DNA of 64,000 nt, taken from assembly GCF_037975245.1 (NCBI RefSeq), contig NC_092569.1, forward strand, positions 17,651,501 to 17,715,500. The letters run 5' to 3'. This DNA comes from Apostichopus japonicus. Taxonomy: Eukaryota; Echinodermata; Holothuroidea; Aspidochirotida; Stichopodidae. The notes below the pieces were generated by a model, which had not been told where the DNA came from, made no database searches, and was given only the letters and a program-made list of their open reading frames with translations. Of the stretch, positions 22,068 to 34,299 are shown piece after piece. The position numbers and the translations under genes are program-made. The first letter of the stretch is position 1; each line of letters opens with the position of its first letter.

Positions 22068-23770
22068 CAGGCGCGTATCCAGGATTTTCTAACCCGGGGG
22101 GCGCGAATTACTATCTAAGCGGAGCGCCACCATCGGTTGGCGCGCAGCGTACAAGAAAATTTCTGGTTTTGATACCCCCCAGATCACCGGAAATAGCACT
22201 TCTCGGGCTTGAAAATGACCAACCAGATTTACACTTTTGCCTGAGAACCAAGTATTTCCCAAAAGTTTTTTTCCATCCATAACCTTTTGAAGATTGTCAC
22301 CAGTCACACATCATGTTCGACCTCATTGCATGTCCTATGGATAATTGCTTTTGTAGGTGATTCTACGTCACGGCCCACAATATCCGAAAGCCCCACTTTT
22401 CAAGGTTTTAAGCCCATTATTTGTTGAGAATTTGAAAATTCACATTTCTCGTGAATAAAATCACTTCAAAACATACCCATAATGTTGCACAAAATTCAAT
22501 CAGCTGGCGGTGGCTCCAGCCCCCCTCCCCCCCCCCCCCGCAACCAAATTTTTCCCCATCTTTTTCAGGCACCTACTGAAAGAAAAATAAATAGCAATGA
22601 ATAGCTTAAAAATGATCTCCTTGGTAATTAAAAAAAAGTTGTAAGCTTGGCCGACATTACTACTGTAAAAGAGAGTTTTGACATAAATGGATCTGTATGA
22701 TTTTTCTCCATCTACATAACACATTTGGTTGTTTACATAGCATCCAGCGGTATACTGTGCAACTTTCACGGACCGTAAGGTACACGATGCCATGCACTGT
22801 AATGACCGATGCTTGCTTATATTATATTGGCATCGATATGTTGAACGCGCGCTAAGCGCGCGAAAAATGTTGGCTTTTTTTTCGGGCAAGTCATTACAGC
22901 CCCCAAATCCAATTGGGCTCCTACGCCTATTAACTACACACATAGACAGTTTTTGAGGCTGTTCATCGTGGAACATGCATTTCAATGCTCACTGATATGA
23001 TGTTATATCTGCTCTTTGCTTTACAAATTCGAACAGGCGTGTAGCGAGTAATTGCCAAGGGAGGGGCGAAGCCTGTAGGCAAACTATCTAAGCGAAGCGC
23101 CACCATGGGTTGGCGCGAAGCGTATACAAGAAAAATTTTGGCCGAAAATGCCTCCCAGATTGCTGGAAATGACACTTCCCAGGCCTTGTAAGTTGCATCT
23201 AAGCATTGTCTATTTTGAAATTACTAGCGATGTCATAAAGAAAATTTGCTCGGGGGGGGGGGGGGGGCGGTCGCCCCCTTCCCGAAATGCGTCATGTACC
23301 CCGACGACTCGGTCGAGTTCAAGACCAGCCACAGTTGGTTCCATATAGCACAATTGTTTAAGGCGTCCATACACACACACGCGTTATGATAGACCATATA
23401 TAGTATTTATATAGATACATTAGTGAGAGAGGAAAAATGGAAACGTCAAAAATGGAGTTGTCGGTGTAAGGGGTAGGGTGAGGCGCACACCCCCTCCGTA
23501 ATCCTTGATCTGTCACTGGCTACCCTGTGTATATTATAGGGATCAGCGCTTTAACTATGACTGTTCCTCTTTCTCTTCCCGAGGTCTTGGCTATCTTCTA
23601 CTCCCTCCTTTTTTCCTTTTTCTCTCTTTTTTCTTTTTCTTTTCCCTTCCTTCCTCTCCTCCTTTTCTTTTTTTCCCCCCTCCTTTTCCCTTTTTTCTTC
23701 TCTTTTTTCTCTCCTCTTTTCCTTACCCGGGGGGCGCGCGCCCCCAACGCCCCCCCTGGATACGCACCTG
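22068..23770. mobile_element. Non-autonomous DNA element with inverted ends and 5-bp target duplication
   Basis: The left end reads CAGGCGCGTATCCAGG; the reverse complement of the right end reads CAGGTGCGTATCCAGG. The flanks are ATACT at 22063-22067 and ATACT at 23771-23775, a direct repeat as expected of a target-site duplication. GC-rich runs (CCCGGGGGGCGCG) lie just inside both ends. A segment at 22096-22210 is repeated, diverged, at 23085-23190 (CTATCTAAGC, GCGCCACCAT, GGTTGGCGCG), so it may be a composite of nested copies. No transposase is seen. It lies about 100 bp downstream of gene C and supplies an AATAAA at 22454-22459. Confidence 0.65.
23575..23730 (+). repeat. Long polypyrimidine tract
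   Basis: Almost pure C/T for about 150 bp on the + strand, inside the right end of the 22068-23770 element. It could form unusual DNA structure and gives spurious low-complexity reading frames. Confidence 0.85.
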
Positions 23771-24137
23771 ATACTCCTTTTCCCGGCATCTTGTATTATT
23801 ATGTCAAACTATAACAAAGAAGTGAAATGAAACAGATGTCTGACTCATGCTTCCATATTACGGAGTATTTTTATTTTATCGATTTTCCTTTCCTTTTTTA
23901 ATTTTGAATAAATGATTAACACGTCAACTGCTTTTCTTCGGAATAAGAGGGTACAGAGGACAAAAAAAAATCAGTATTATAATCAAAGTTTCCTTGAAAC
24001 TTCGATATTTCAACATTAGGCCTATTGTAGCATCATGCCACCATTTCGTTATACGGTATATAGTTACCTTCGAAACCCTACTTTACTAATTGCCAATCCA
24101 TCGTATATTTAATACATAGATATACATATACAGATAT

Positions 24138-24139
<2 letters not shown>

Positions 24140-24193
<54 letters not shown>
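24140..24193. repeat. (TA)n microsatellite, intergenic C-D
   Basis: About 27 TA units, preceded by imperfect ATAGATATACATATACAG-type sequence. Confidence 0.95.
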
Positions 24194-24195
<2 letters not shown>

Positions 24196-25836
24196 TATAT
24201 TTAGTATTACCCCCTAATTCGAAAATTACAGCAAAGGGGATATTTTGAGATTAAAATAGCTGATTTTCTTTTTTAAATAAAACGTAACGGTTTCAATGAT
24301 TCAGCCGAAATATTAGCGATATGATATAATCTTGGAGGATAGATGTGAAAACAAAAAAATTCAAGATAGAACTAGTAATTTTGAGATGAGAGTTTTGACA
24401 TAAAACGTTCGATATGATAGTCATTATTATCGTGGCGATTCGAAAATGTTTATTATAATAGCCGATGCTTCCAGAAAATCGTCATCGGAAGTTTGAGATA
24501 AACGTAGACAACTTTGATTCTGCATATTGAAATGTCGAGAGTTTTTGAGAAAAAGTAAAATATTTGAACGCTTCCTACGCCAATGCATAGGATCTATTTT
24601 CTTGCCAGGTTTGAACCTACGCGGCGGTCCCCTTCCTCACCCCTTCCCGCCCTCTATTAAGGTCACATGCACCACTTCCCTCGACGTTGTGCCCCACTCT
24701 CTTCCTCGGTGATTGTTTGGCAGCCATGGGTGTCAGCTTCTACCACCCCATGGCCCATGATCACATTTCCACCTTTTATATAATTCTAAAAAAGTCGCCT
24801 GTGGCATTTCCTAAATCCTGTGCAAGCTACTACTGTACTTACATGCAATAAAGAAGGCCTATGTGCCGATCGATAAATAAATGTTCATAAGTTTGGAAAA
24901 TAAAAGCAGCATATATATGCGTTATAGCTCGATTTATAACAGTATAAAGTTGATAGTGTTTTTAATTGATATAACCAAACTGAAAATACCCGTTGAATAT
25001 ACTCTCTCGTGAACTATATACATACATTCCAAATTTGCAGCAAAAAAAAAAAAAAATAGAAAAAAATAAAGATAGAAGAATTCCGGTTAAATTTCCTTCC
25101 GTGAAACAAATTTTGTTGTTATTTCTCACAAATATAAACAAAAGGCCTGCTTGTGTATAATTTAGAGTCTGCTGCCAAATGTATTCGGCTGTATACGTGT
25201 CGCTCTCAAAGTACACATTAACGTAAGAGATAAAAAAATGTGAAGAAGTAAAAAGGAGGTGTGAATAGTTCCAAAAATCTTCCTCTCTGTTTCTATGTTA
25301 CGTCTACATTTCTTAGGCTGACAGACTGCTACAACGTCGCTGCCCCTCCCCCCCCCCCGACACCTATCATTGCTTTATAATACATTCCATTGAAATTACC
25401 ATCAAAATGCACTTTGAAGAAAACAATATATTCACAAAGGTTCCCATAGAACAGGCCATGACACATTGCATTGTTTTTTTGTTCAACTTGTTCTGCATTG
25501 GTCATTTGAGGGTGCAATTTGATTATGTTGGAAGCGTAATTACTGTCAACAGAATAACTGCAAATGATCAACACGCCTTTCTTGATTATATATAGCGCCC
25601 TCTTTTAAAACGCATAAAAATTTCGCCAATGATATTATGCATTAAATCAAAGTATAAACTTGTATAGAATATTACCACGTATGTCATGAGACTCTTGACT
25701 AAATCGACGCCTTAATTAAGTAAAGTAATTAGTTTTCAAATATAATTGAACGAAAAGCGGGATCTGTTTTAGAGGAAGTCGACTACTGGTGAGGGCGACA
25801 AAACTTGGGGTGGGATGAGGTTAATAATCCACCAAC

Positions 25837-26003
<167 letters not shown>

Positions 26004-27710
26004 TATAATAATAATTATAATAATAGTCATCATAATCATAATCATAATCATAATAATAATAATTATCCCAACTTCTCCCAGTCGGCTCCAGTTAATGAGA
26101 ACTGAACCACCCCCGGCCGCGTACAGACTACGTAGGCTACTGTACCCCTCCCGCACCCTTATCACCATGTGTATAATACCGTTCACAAGATACAGGAAAT
26201 GAGCAGGGTAGGATACTCCGAAATTGTCAGTGGTGACCTCCAACTCGGAAATCCTGGCTACGTGTTGGATTGTTATCACCGACTGATTTATGGTGCGCTG
26301 ACTTGAAGGGTGAATGCATGCACCAGAATTTGCATGTGTGTGAGGGGAGGGATTCACAGGGGGGGTAGGGGGGGTAAGGGGGGGAGTCCAGATCCCCTTC
26401 CAAATAGTTTACTTCTAATAGCTCAAGCAAATCGTCTAAACACTTGTCCCCGGTAAATATATTATACATTTATTGTGCGCTAAAGTAAAAACTTCAATAC
26501 ATAGGCTACTCTAGTTACGATGATGGAAATGGTAGCACCATATTGCATCTAAGTTTCATTACTAGAACACAAATTCCGCATAGGAATGGTAATACCTCGG
26601 GACCGGCCGTCAGACCATTCCCCTGACAATCAGCAGACACATTGTTGCTCTCCCCACCCCGCCACCCACCCCCCAGCCACCCCAAACCAAAGAAAAAAGA
26701 AGAAGTAGAAAGAAACCAAATAAATATGACCGGGCTTAGATCTAACGTAGTCTTGTATTGGGCATAAGTTTAGAATATATACCCAAATTTCCTTTTCCCG
26801 ACGTATAATGCTTACAAGTAGGCCTACATAGCCTTTAAATTGCCCCAAAAACAACCTTTTTTGAACCGCACTCAAGTTAACGAGAAAACGTATCGCGGTG
26901 TTCAAGTTCTTGGAAACAGACCCTATATACTTCCTCTTGTGACCACAGGTTTGGTATAATTGTGTAATCATTCCCTACAACGACTCTTTTACTGCATTAC
27001 GACGTTATAGTACGGTGTATTTTGGATGCCACTTTGAAGCAAAATGCATAAGCCCATGATTCCAGTGAGTCTGAGAGGTATATTCTCGATTTCCTGGCAC
27101 ATACATAGATTTTCCGATCTAACCTCATATCGATCACCTATAATTAGTCACCATGATAGAGCAGGTGACATTTCGATGCAGTTTGGTTTTGAAGTTTATC
27201 ATATCTTTAACAACGCAGAGCACCAATCAACTTACACCGACGTATGAAGTATAAATTATGATACATTTTAAAATAATCCAATGAATTTTTTCTTGTTTGA
27301 TTTTAAGTTTAAACTAACGAATATAGTGTCAGTAATTCGCAAATACTCTTGTCCACCAATTTTTAACCTCTTATCATTTATCAAAGATACATGGTTAAAC
27401 AAGTTACCAAGTCGTTATTTCAGACAGCATTTTTAAAGATTTAGTTAAAGAACAAGGAGATATAGAACTCTTATTAACACAATTATTGTGATGACCAATT
27501 CTCTCAAAACTAGTCATAAGAAAACCTACTAACTGAAAACAAATTGCCTCTTGACGTTTAACATCAAGACTTCTGTGTTTGTTTCGCTCTTGATGTGTTT
27601 TGGATATAACCATTTCAAATTAACAACGATATTCAGTCAGAATCATCAAAAGGCTTTGTTTTACAAATTGGTGGTACTAAGAAACACTTTAGTGCTTTAT
27701 TCTGTTACTA

Positions 27711-28330
27711 CATGCAGAATACGGTATAATATGAAATTGGAAATGACCCAATTGCAAACTTAATTATCAGAAATGTACATTCTTAAAGTCAACAAAAAAT
27801 ATGCAGTTGCGGTTATATATGGTATACAACATTATAATAGGATTAATCACTGATATTGTAAATACTAAGTCAAAGATGTGTTACTGCAAGATACGAACGT
27901 CACGTTACATATAGTACATTGGCTTTCTTCGGTATTTTGAAATTTGACAATCATCGTCCAAAACTAGCCAGTATTACTTATATCGTTACATACAACCACA
28001 TTATGTTGGCAAAATATTGGGGACGTAAGTATTCAACCAAATTTGGGTAAACCTTTGCCCCAAACAAGTCAAATACACACGATAAATACGCACTTATCCA
28101 ACCAAAAAAATTAGAGTAAACGTTTGCCACAAAACAAGTAAAATAAAGTCAATAGGTTTCCAGTGCTATGCAAAATATTTGCCAAACTTTATTACAGTGC
28201 AACATACGGTATAATATGAAATTGGAAAGGACCCAATTGCAAACTTAGTTATCAGAAATGTACATTCTTAAAGTCAGCAAAGCATATCCAGTTCCGATTA
28301 TATATGGTATACAACATTATAATAGTAGAC
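27711..28330 (+). repeat. Direct repeat, offset 485 bp, upstream of orphan exon D
   Basis: 27721-27842 and 28206-28327 share about 120 bp almost unchanged (ACGGTATAATATGAAATTGG, then CAGAAATGTACATTCTTAAA, then ATATATGGTATACAACATTA). Gene E intron 4 has a single, more diverged copy near 40357-40470, so the doubling happened in the D copy. Confidence 0.85.
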
Positions 28331-28534
28331 TATCTCTTCGAAGAATAGCATATCTTGATAAACGAGAAAATAATGCAATTTCAGCCGTTTATTTGTCCTT
28401 AATAAGAAAATAAACATTTAAAAAAACATATACATTAGCCCTATGTTTTAATATTCATTTGATTCCTTACATGTTAACACAGCGTATAATTAATTAACAT
28501 TTCTAATCAATTTCGTTCTTTTATTTTATTGTAG

Positions 28535-28773
28535 GTTACGATGCTTTGCCTTACAACAAAGGAATGGCTTTCACAACAATAGATCGCGACAATGACCTTT
28601 ATTCTGCCAACTGTGCTAGTGGTTATAATGGTTGGTGGTATAAAGGCAGTCCAAGTTACTGCTCTTACACTTATCCCAATTATCCATGGAGTACTGGTCC
28701 ATATTGGAATAACTTTCCCGGAGGTAATTACAACATTCAATATATAGAGATGAAGATACGTCCAGTTGAATAA
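28535..28773 (+). pseudogene. Locus D: orphan exon 5 of a fibrinogen-domain gene
   Basis: After a TATTGTAG acceptor comes an intact phase-1 terminal exon of 80 codons: YDALPYNKGMAF, TTIDRDNDLYSANC, NGWWYKGSPSYC, YPNYPWSTGPYW, FPGGNYN, then MKIRPVE and TAA. It is closest to exon 5 of gene E, and its upstream and downstream flanks also match E (see the repeat blocks). No exon 1-4 match was found between 21962 and 28534, so it is most simply the 3' remnant of a duplicated gene. Because the acceptor, frame and an AATAAA (29048-29053) are all intact, it could still serve as an alternative last exon for gene C upstream; the phases agree. The loop before the last cysteine is seven residues, a length seen in no other locus here. 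Confidence 0.85.
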
Positions 28774-29047
28774 AGAAGAAAAGAAAAAAAGGTCAACACA
28801 GCTGTATGAAGATCGACTTTACATGGAAGCAACTGAAAAGCAATTTAAATTGGTGAACATGATTTTACTAAACTGACGTCAAAGCTCATTTTGGAAAATA
28901 AACGTAGATGCAGAAGCCTTCATCGATGGTTCTTAATTCAGTTCTACTATGCATAAAGACGTCAAAGAATATGTGTGTTTTATAACAGCAGTTCGCTTTA
29001 GTTTGCTTAATGTCTAACCAGACTCATGCTTATTATTTAATGAAGAT

Positions 29048-29053
29048 AATAAA
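29048..29053 (+). terminator. Candidate polyadenylation signal, locus D
   Basis: AATAAA inside GAAGATAATAAA, 275 bp after the D stop codon; the same context follows gene E. Confidence 0.45.
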
Positions 29054-29164
29054 ATTGTATCGTAAATTTAAAGAACATATTCTTCTTGTTATTAAAACAT
29101 GTTTTTAAAGTAGACTACTCTATTAAAAATAAATCATACTTTTACAATTGGCATCAGATTAAGG

Positions 29165-29545
29165 CTTTCATAATAATTATAATAATATATAAGTTCTTAT
29201 TTATAGCGCCAAATTCTAAAAGGCCTCTAGGCGATTTACAAAACCTAAAACAAATAGAAACAAAAAGACAGAGAAATCAAAGGAATAAAAGTCTAGAAAA
29301 CACATAAACGAAAATTAAACAGTATGTAAAATACGAACACAAAAATGTTAAAACACGAGACAAACCTAAACAAAACAAAACAAAGGATAAGCACATAACA
29401 TAGAGTTATACAAAAGTAACAGTCTAGATTTAACCACGAGTATATAAAAGTGACAAAATCACGTAGAAAAACTAAAAAGATGTGTTTTAAACATTTTATT
29501 AAATATTGCGAGAGATTTGGCAGTCTTTATGTCTTTTTGAGGGAG
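29165..29545. mobile_element. Probable dispersed repeat inserted in the flank of locus D
   Basis: The stretch begins with TTTATAGCGCCAAATTCT and GGCGATTTACAA, a pattern common in dispersed repeats of marine invertebrates. It is missing from the equivalent place in the gene E flank (about 41260-41280). Insert ends are not sharply defined and no terminal repeats were found. Confidence 0.35.
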
Positions 29546-30699
29546 AGGGTTTGTGTTATTTCAGGCTTGTACGTTTGCAATGCGATTGAAACTCACCTTG
29601 AAGAAAAACATTATCACAAGATGATGAAACCTTCCGTTCTTGCATCATCAATGGACACAATGGACGCAGACTTCTTACTAGCTTTCAATCAGAATCTATT
29701 GATACTTTACCTTTAAATTAAACTCGCTATTCATTCACATGGTATTGTATAACTGTTGAGGATGGTGGTAGGGGTGGGGGTAGCATGATTCCATTTGAGA
29801 GTGATTTAATATCCAGCTCATCCTCACCGCAGGTTGCGCAACAGCGATTAATTATCATGTAGTTGGTATTAAGTTGAATTTTAATTTTCTAAGATATTAA
29901 GAGTGAACGGAGCGACTTCAATGACTATATTACCACCTACGAAGTAAATCTGTACCCTTCCCTCACTTATTCTGCATTCCAACTGCTCATATTTGAGAAA
30001 GACAACTATTAACAGAAACCTTGTTTATATTGGTATACTCTGATGGCTTCCTATTTAATCGCTTGACTGCCTAGCATTGTTTCTTCCATTCATATTTTGT
30101 GCTGTTAAATTGTAGTTGTTTACAACGTTATTGAATATTACAACGCACCGTACCTTTGCAATGTCGCCCTTCTCGTCCTCGGATAGACCAATGACAAGAC
30201 CCCAAATCGAAGTCAGCACGTTACATCAGGGAGTAGTTATGGAACAACTCCCTGGTTACATTGAACCGATACATAAGGCCGATCAGGCAGATAACGATGC
30301 ATCATTTTAATAGGTGGATACACAATTCATTTTCTAGCCTCTGGCTACACTATACTGCATATTGATAACACTCTACACCCTTATTTTACTCCTGGAAAGC
30401 CCTCCTTTTATTGCCAAAACTAACGACTACAACTTCACAAATATCAATCGATTCATGTCTCTGATAAATCTTAGGTTGGTATTAAAAGGCATGAAAGTAA
30501 AAGGACGGTATTTCGAACTGTTGCTTAGCTATTAGTAAACAATATTTTAAAGTATAAATGGATCTCTATCCCTACTGTTGAATGGAATGACGATACGTTA
30601 GACTTTTGCCCATCTTCAGATCTCAACAGGGCTAACAACAAAAATCCCGAAAAGAGGAATCGCTAATATAAAACAAACTATTTTGTTTACAGTAATGTT

Positions 30700-30785
30700 T
30701 AGTGTTCCGTTACGTACCGAATCTCCGAAAGGAATATTTATGGAATACTGGCATACAGCGCGAGGCACACTCAGAAATTAACGGC
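30700..30785 (+). repeat. Dispersed 75-bp repeat, first copy (second at 32485-32565)
   Basis: GTTCCGTTACGTACCGAATC, TCCGAAAGGAATAT, GGAATAC and GAGGCACACTCAGA recur, diverged, at 32485-32565 (CAAATCTCCGAAAGGAATAT, GAAGGCACACTCAGA). Both lie between locus D and gene E. Confidence 0.7.
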
Positions 30786-32484
30786 GGGAGAAAAAAGTAG
30801 ATTTGCACATGATAACCACGATTCATTGTACACTATCATACCATTCATATTTCCAAAGTATCTTCTTTCGCATCTTGCCGACTTCGTAATCAGATCGACA
30901 ATATCTTCATTATTCTATAGAATTAAATTTATATTCTCACTTGAGATCAGATTCTCATCTGTCTCAATAATATTCGCGTAACATTACCAAAACTCAATAA
31001 GAAAATGTATGATAAACTGGTACTAGAACAACCTATCTTTAACAGACTTCTAAGGTTCAAACCTACCAAATGTAATTTTTAGTTTGTGTGTGTTTTTAAA
31101 AACAGAACAATTGCAAGTATCCCTAATTTCGTAGTAGTAATAATTGTAAGGCAATAATTATTTATAATAAATATACATGATAGATTCTGTCTTTTGCACC
31201 TCTCTGGCCGTAACTTGGAAGTTACCTCACTCTCCTGAGATTATACCATAAGCTTGTTCGGATGAAGTGGTTTACAGTATAGCGCATAGATTAAATTGTG
31301 TGATGGGTGATAGTTGGAATGTAACCTGATTTATGCGACCTGTGCAAACTTTCAGCGTTATGCCAATCTTGTTCACAAACTAAATTTTAATATACCGTAT
31401 CTTCAGGAGAATGTAAACATTTTACATAAAATGTTACATAAACAATTTACATAAATTTAACATCCGCTAAACATGGTTAACTAGTAGGATGATAACATGC
31501 AAGTTGTCTTTCCAGATCCGTGACGAAATAGAACGTTGAAGTATTTAAAGTTTGATTTCATACTGATGGCGTATAGACCGATTTCTAAAGTATTGCGATA
31601 AACAAATGGAACCTGTAAACCACCGTACCGAAGAGACCACAAACGCATTTCCATACTACTTGTGCTGAACCATACACATTTCTCCAAACAAGGAGTATTG
31701 CTATCGATCAACGTTGAAACAATTGTCGCGACTCGGTATAAATTCCAGAAAGGGCAATGGTCTTCAAATGACCGCGAATTTGCACTTTCAATTTAGAACT
31801 AAACTACAAATAAAAACTATACCGATTGGTGACTTTTTTGACGTGACGATGGTTGCAGGTGTGATATCACTGAGTTCAGGGAGTAGTAGGAAATATACCC
31901 TATAATCCTCGAAATTTAATATTCATATCAGTGATAAAAGACGTCGTCGAACACTACAATGTTTCTAGACTGACATCTCCGTCATTACAGTTTGACAACT
32001 ACAATAGTCCTATAAAAATGATTTCTATTCTTGATAAATTAACATGCACTTCGCAAATAATTAACGGCCATGTGGCTAAACAATAATGGTATCTGTCGGT
32101 AAAAAGGTTGATGATGACATATGTAGAGCATTAAGTTCGGTTCCAGATCTGGAAAAGTAGGCAAGGAATCGCAAGGTTTGCTTTCCCTGGGCACGGTGGT
32201 GTCTTGTCCTCGAACTCTAGGCCGTTATTCCAGCTAGTGTTTGTCGTTCACTAAAGTCACTCACATAACAAATAATTCATCCAGAATCGATCTTTTTAAG
32301 ATGAAAAATGTCACTTCGCCAAACATATTGGATAAGTTTGCACGCCGAGAATAAAACTAACGAACTGTTGGAGACCAGTTTCTCGATCAAGTAAGAATCA
32401 CGATGATTTGCCACCTTAAACAAAGAAGATTTTAACGCCAAACGAAAGTTATGCATGGAAGTACCAATTCGGCACCTCCACCAA

Positions 32485-32565
32485 ATGTTCCGTTTCGTCT
32501 CAAATCTCCGAAAGGAATATATGTGGAATACGGGGATTCAGCGGAAGGCACACTCAGACAATATT
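32485..32565 (+). repeat. Dispersed 75-bp repeat, second copy
   Basis: Partner of 30700-30785, spaced about 1.78 kb from it. Confidence 0.7.
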
Positions 32566-32639
32566 GGTGCTAACAATTAGTAGATTTAGGATAGAACCAG
32601 AATTTATTCACCTGTAGATACAAGTATGCATGTAATTAG

Positions 32640-32910
32640 GCATGTACGTATGTATGTATGTTAGATCCCCCTGCAAGCAGGAACTTGCGAAGAAGCCTCT
32701 TTGGCTTATCAAAGCCACAAGCTGACCGAAGTCAGTCTCTTAGATTAATAATTAACGTCCATGATTATGAATTGTCAATTGTCAACAACTCTGTAAACGA
32801 ACGACATATATTAATCTTGTAGGGACTCAAACTGGGGACCTTATTATTGAAAGGCACCGGCGTTAACGAGTGTTAACCACATACAGCTTTAACCACATAC
32901 AGCTTTACTA
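32640..32910 (-). mobile_element. tRNA-derived SINE-like element
   Basis: On the minus strand a head with A-box-like TGTGGTTAACACTCG (about 32885-32865) and B-box-like AGTTTGAGTCC (about 32835-32825) is followed by a body rich in short hairpins (CCTGCAAGCAGG; GGCTTTGATAAGCC). It ends in a short ACAT-type repeat at about 32640-32665, which looks like a SINE tail. The head contains a direct repeat of AACCACATACAGCTTT on the + strand. Family name not known to me. Confidence 0.6.
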
Positions 32911-34165
32911 CTTCCCCGAGGCTTAAGGTCAAAGCCAAGTCTCTCTAACTCCAAGACCCGTACGTAACCCGTAGTATTTTACAGGATTGAATAATTAAAC
33001 ACTTCATTTAATTTATTAGTAACAACAATTGTGAAAGAAACAATCGTAAACTCGCAGTTTATGGTCTGTCGACAAACACGCCATCATTATAATTTTAAGT
33101 GACATTTAAAATCATGACGTTTGCGAAGGTTTCTGTTAGATTTGTTCTACAGTATTTTTCACCTTTAAAGACTCGCTATATGTGTTACATTGATCAGGAA
33201 AATCCAATAAATGTTATTGTAAGGATTAAGGGAGCTTAAGGAATATATACCTTCATTTTTAATGCATGTCAGTCAAAAGTATCTTAATCACACGCATTCT
33301 TCAATTTGTTGTCGTAATTTTCATAGCAAAGTGAAATTACTGCTATTCTTTAACATAAGATTAACCAAAAAGACGCAATCATCTTACGATCTTTCAACAC
33401 AAATTTATTTACACTTTTCCTTTCTAGCACAATAAATGTGTTCATCACTTCCATGGTATTGCTCGAACACTGATAACAGGGGAAAGCAGATGGGTGAGGG
33501 TGTATAAAGGGTGTTTTTGGTCTTGAGGGTGGTGTAATATCCAGGTCATTCTTTCCGAAAGTTGCGAAACTGCGTAGAAGTGTACATTTGTCGGTGGCTT
33601 TGAGTTTTTTAAATATCCACCATATCAGGAATAAAGAGAAGAACTTCACGCTGCCAGCCCGCTTTATAATGGTAACGTTTACCCATGATACCATTTTAAA
33701 AGCTTTTCCTTTCTTCGTTAAGACTAAGGACTAGAAAGGAAGACGTTTTCATTGTGATAATGATGTCTAATATACGAAGATTATGTATAGCGTTATAAAA
33801 TATGTTTTGACGGAGGAATAGGAAGGTTAAAATAATAATTTATTTGATGTGGAAAACAATCATGCATAACATGTATTAATTTTTCAACTGAAATTCCATA
33901 TGAACATTTTGTTTTTATATTTTGATATTGAACAAGAACCAAGTCAGAAAAGGCTAGGCCTATTCCGTTTCGAAAGGTACAATGAAATTTATCCAAAAGA
34001 TGAGAAAATTCACTTCGTTAAAGAGTTTGCCTTTTTCTTTCACAATGATATATATAGTTAAAATCTATTTGATGTATGGTTGTGATTGGAACCCATCTAC
34101 ATAACTAGCGCATACAGCTATCATATTAAAAGTATATTGTATTGCACATGATGGAACTTAACCTT

Positions 34166-34299
34166 TACGGTTGTTAGGGAATGATCATCTATCCCAGTAT
34201 GTCATTCACAAGACACCTCTATCTGTAAAAATTGAGATTGAATATCACTTCTTCTTGAGCTCTCAACCTGAAAACATCAGCCCAGAACAACTCGGCAAG
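34166..34299 (+). promoter_or_regulatory. Conserved upstream block of gene E
   Basis: Partner of the gene C block, with TACGGTTGTTAGG at its left end and CAACTCGGCAAG before the ATG. The last part (TCAACCTG, then CAACTCGGCAAG) also matches gene F upstream (CAAACCTG, then CAACTCTGCAAG at 46491-46502). Confidence 0.5.

Larger units (their letters stand above)
27180..30400 (+). repeat. Older duplicated block around orphan exon D (matches 39420-42900)
   Basis: Scattered but collinear matches to gene E intron 4, exon 5 and 3' flank: for example AAAGATTTAGTTAAAGAACA near 27436 against 39720, exon 5 itself, GAAGATAATAAA after it, GATTGAAACTCAC near 29585 and 41328, and TTGATACTTTACCTTT near 29698 and 42350. 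Much more diverged than the 47-kb duplication, with different transposon insertions in each copy. Confidence 0.8.
30401..34165. other. Intergenic D-E
   Basis: Contains a promoter-like relic near 30.55 kb, the two 75-bp repeats, the SINE-like element, and near 33350-33560 a third copy of the flank sequence seen at 29.74 and 42.4 kb (GGTATTG, then ATATCCAGSTCAT). No genes recognised. Confidence 0.6.

Noticed and set aside
22500-22985. 161-codon minus-strand frame
   Set aside because: It lies inside the inverted-end element and begins in a poly-C/G tract; no transposase or other motif.
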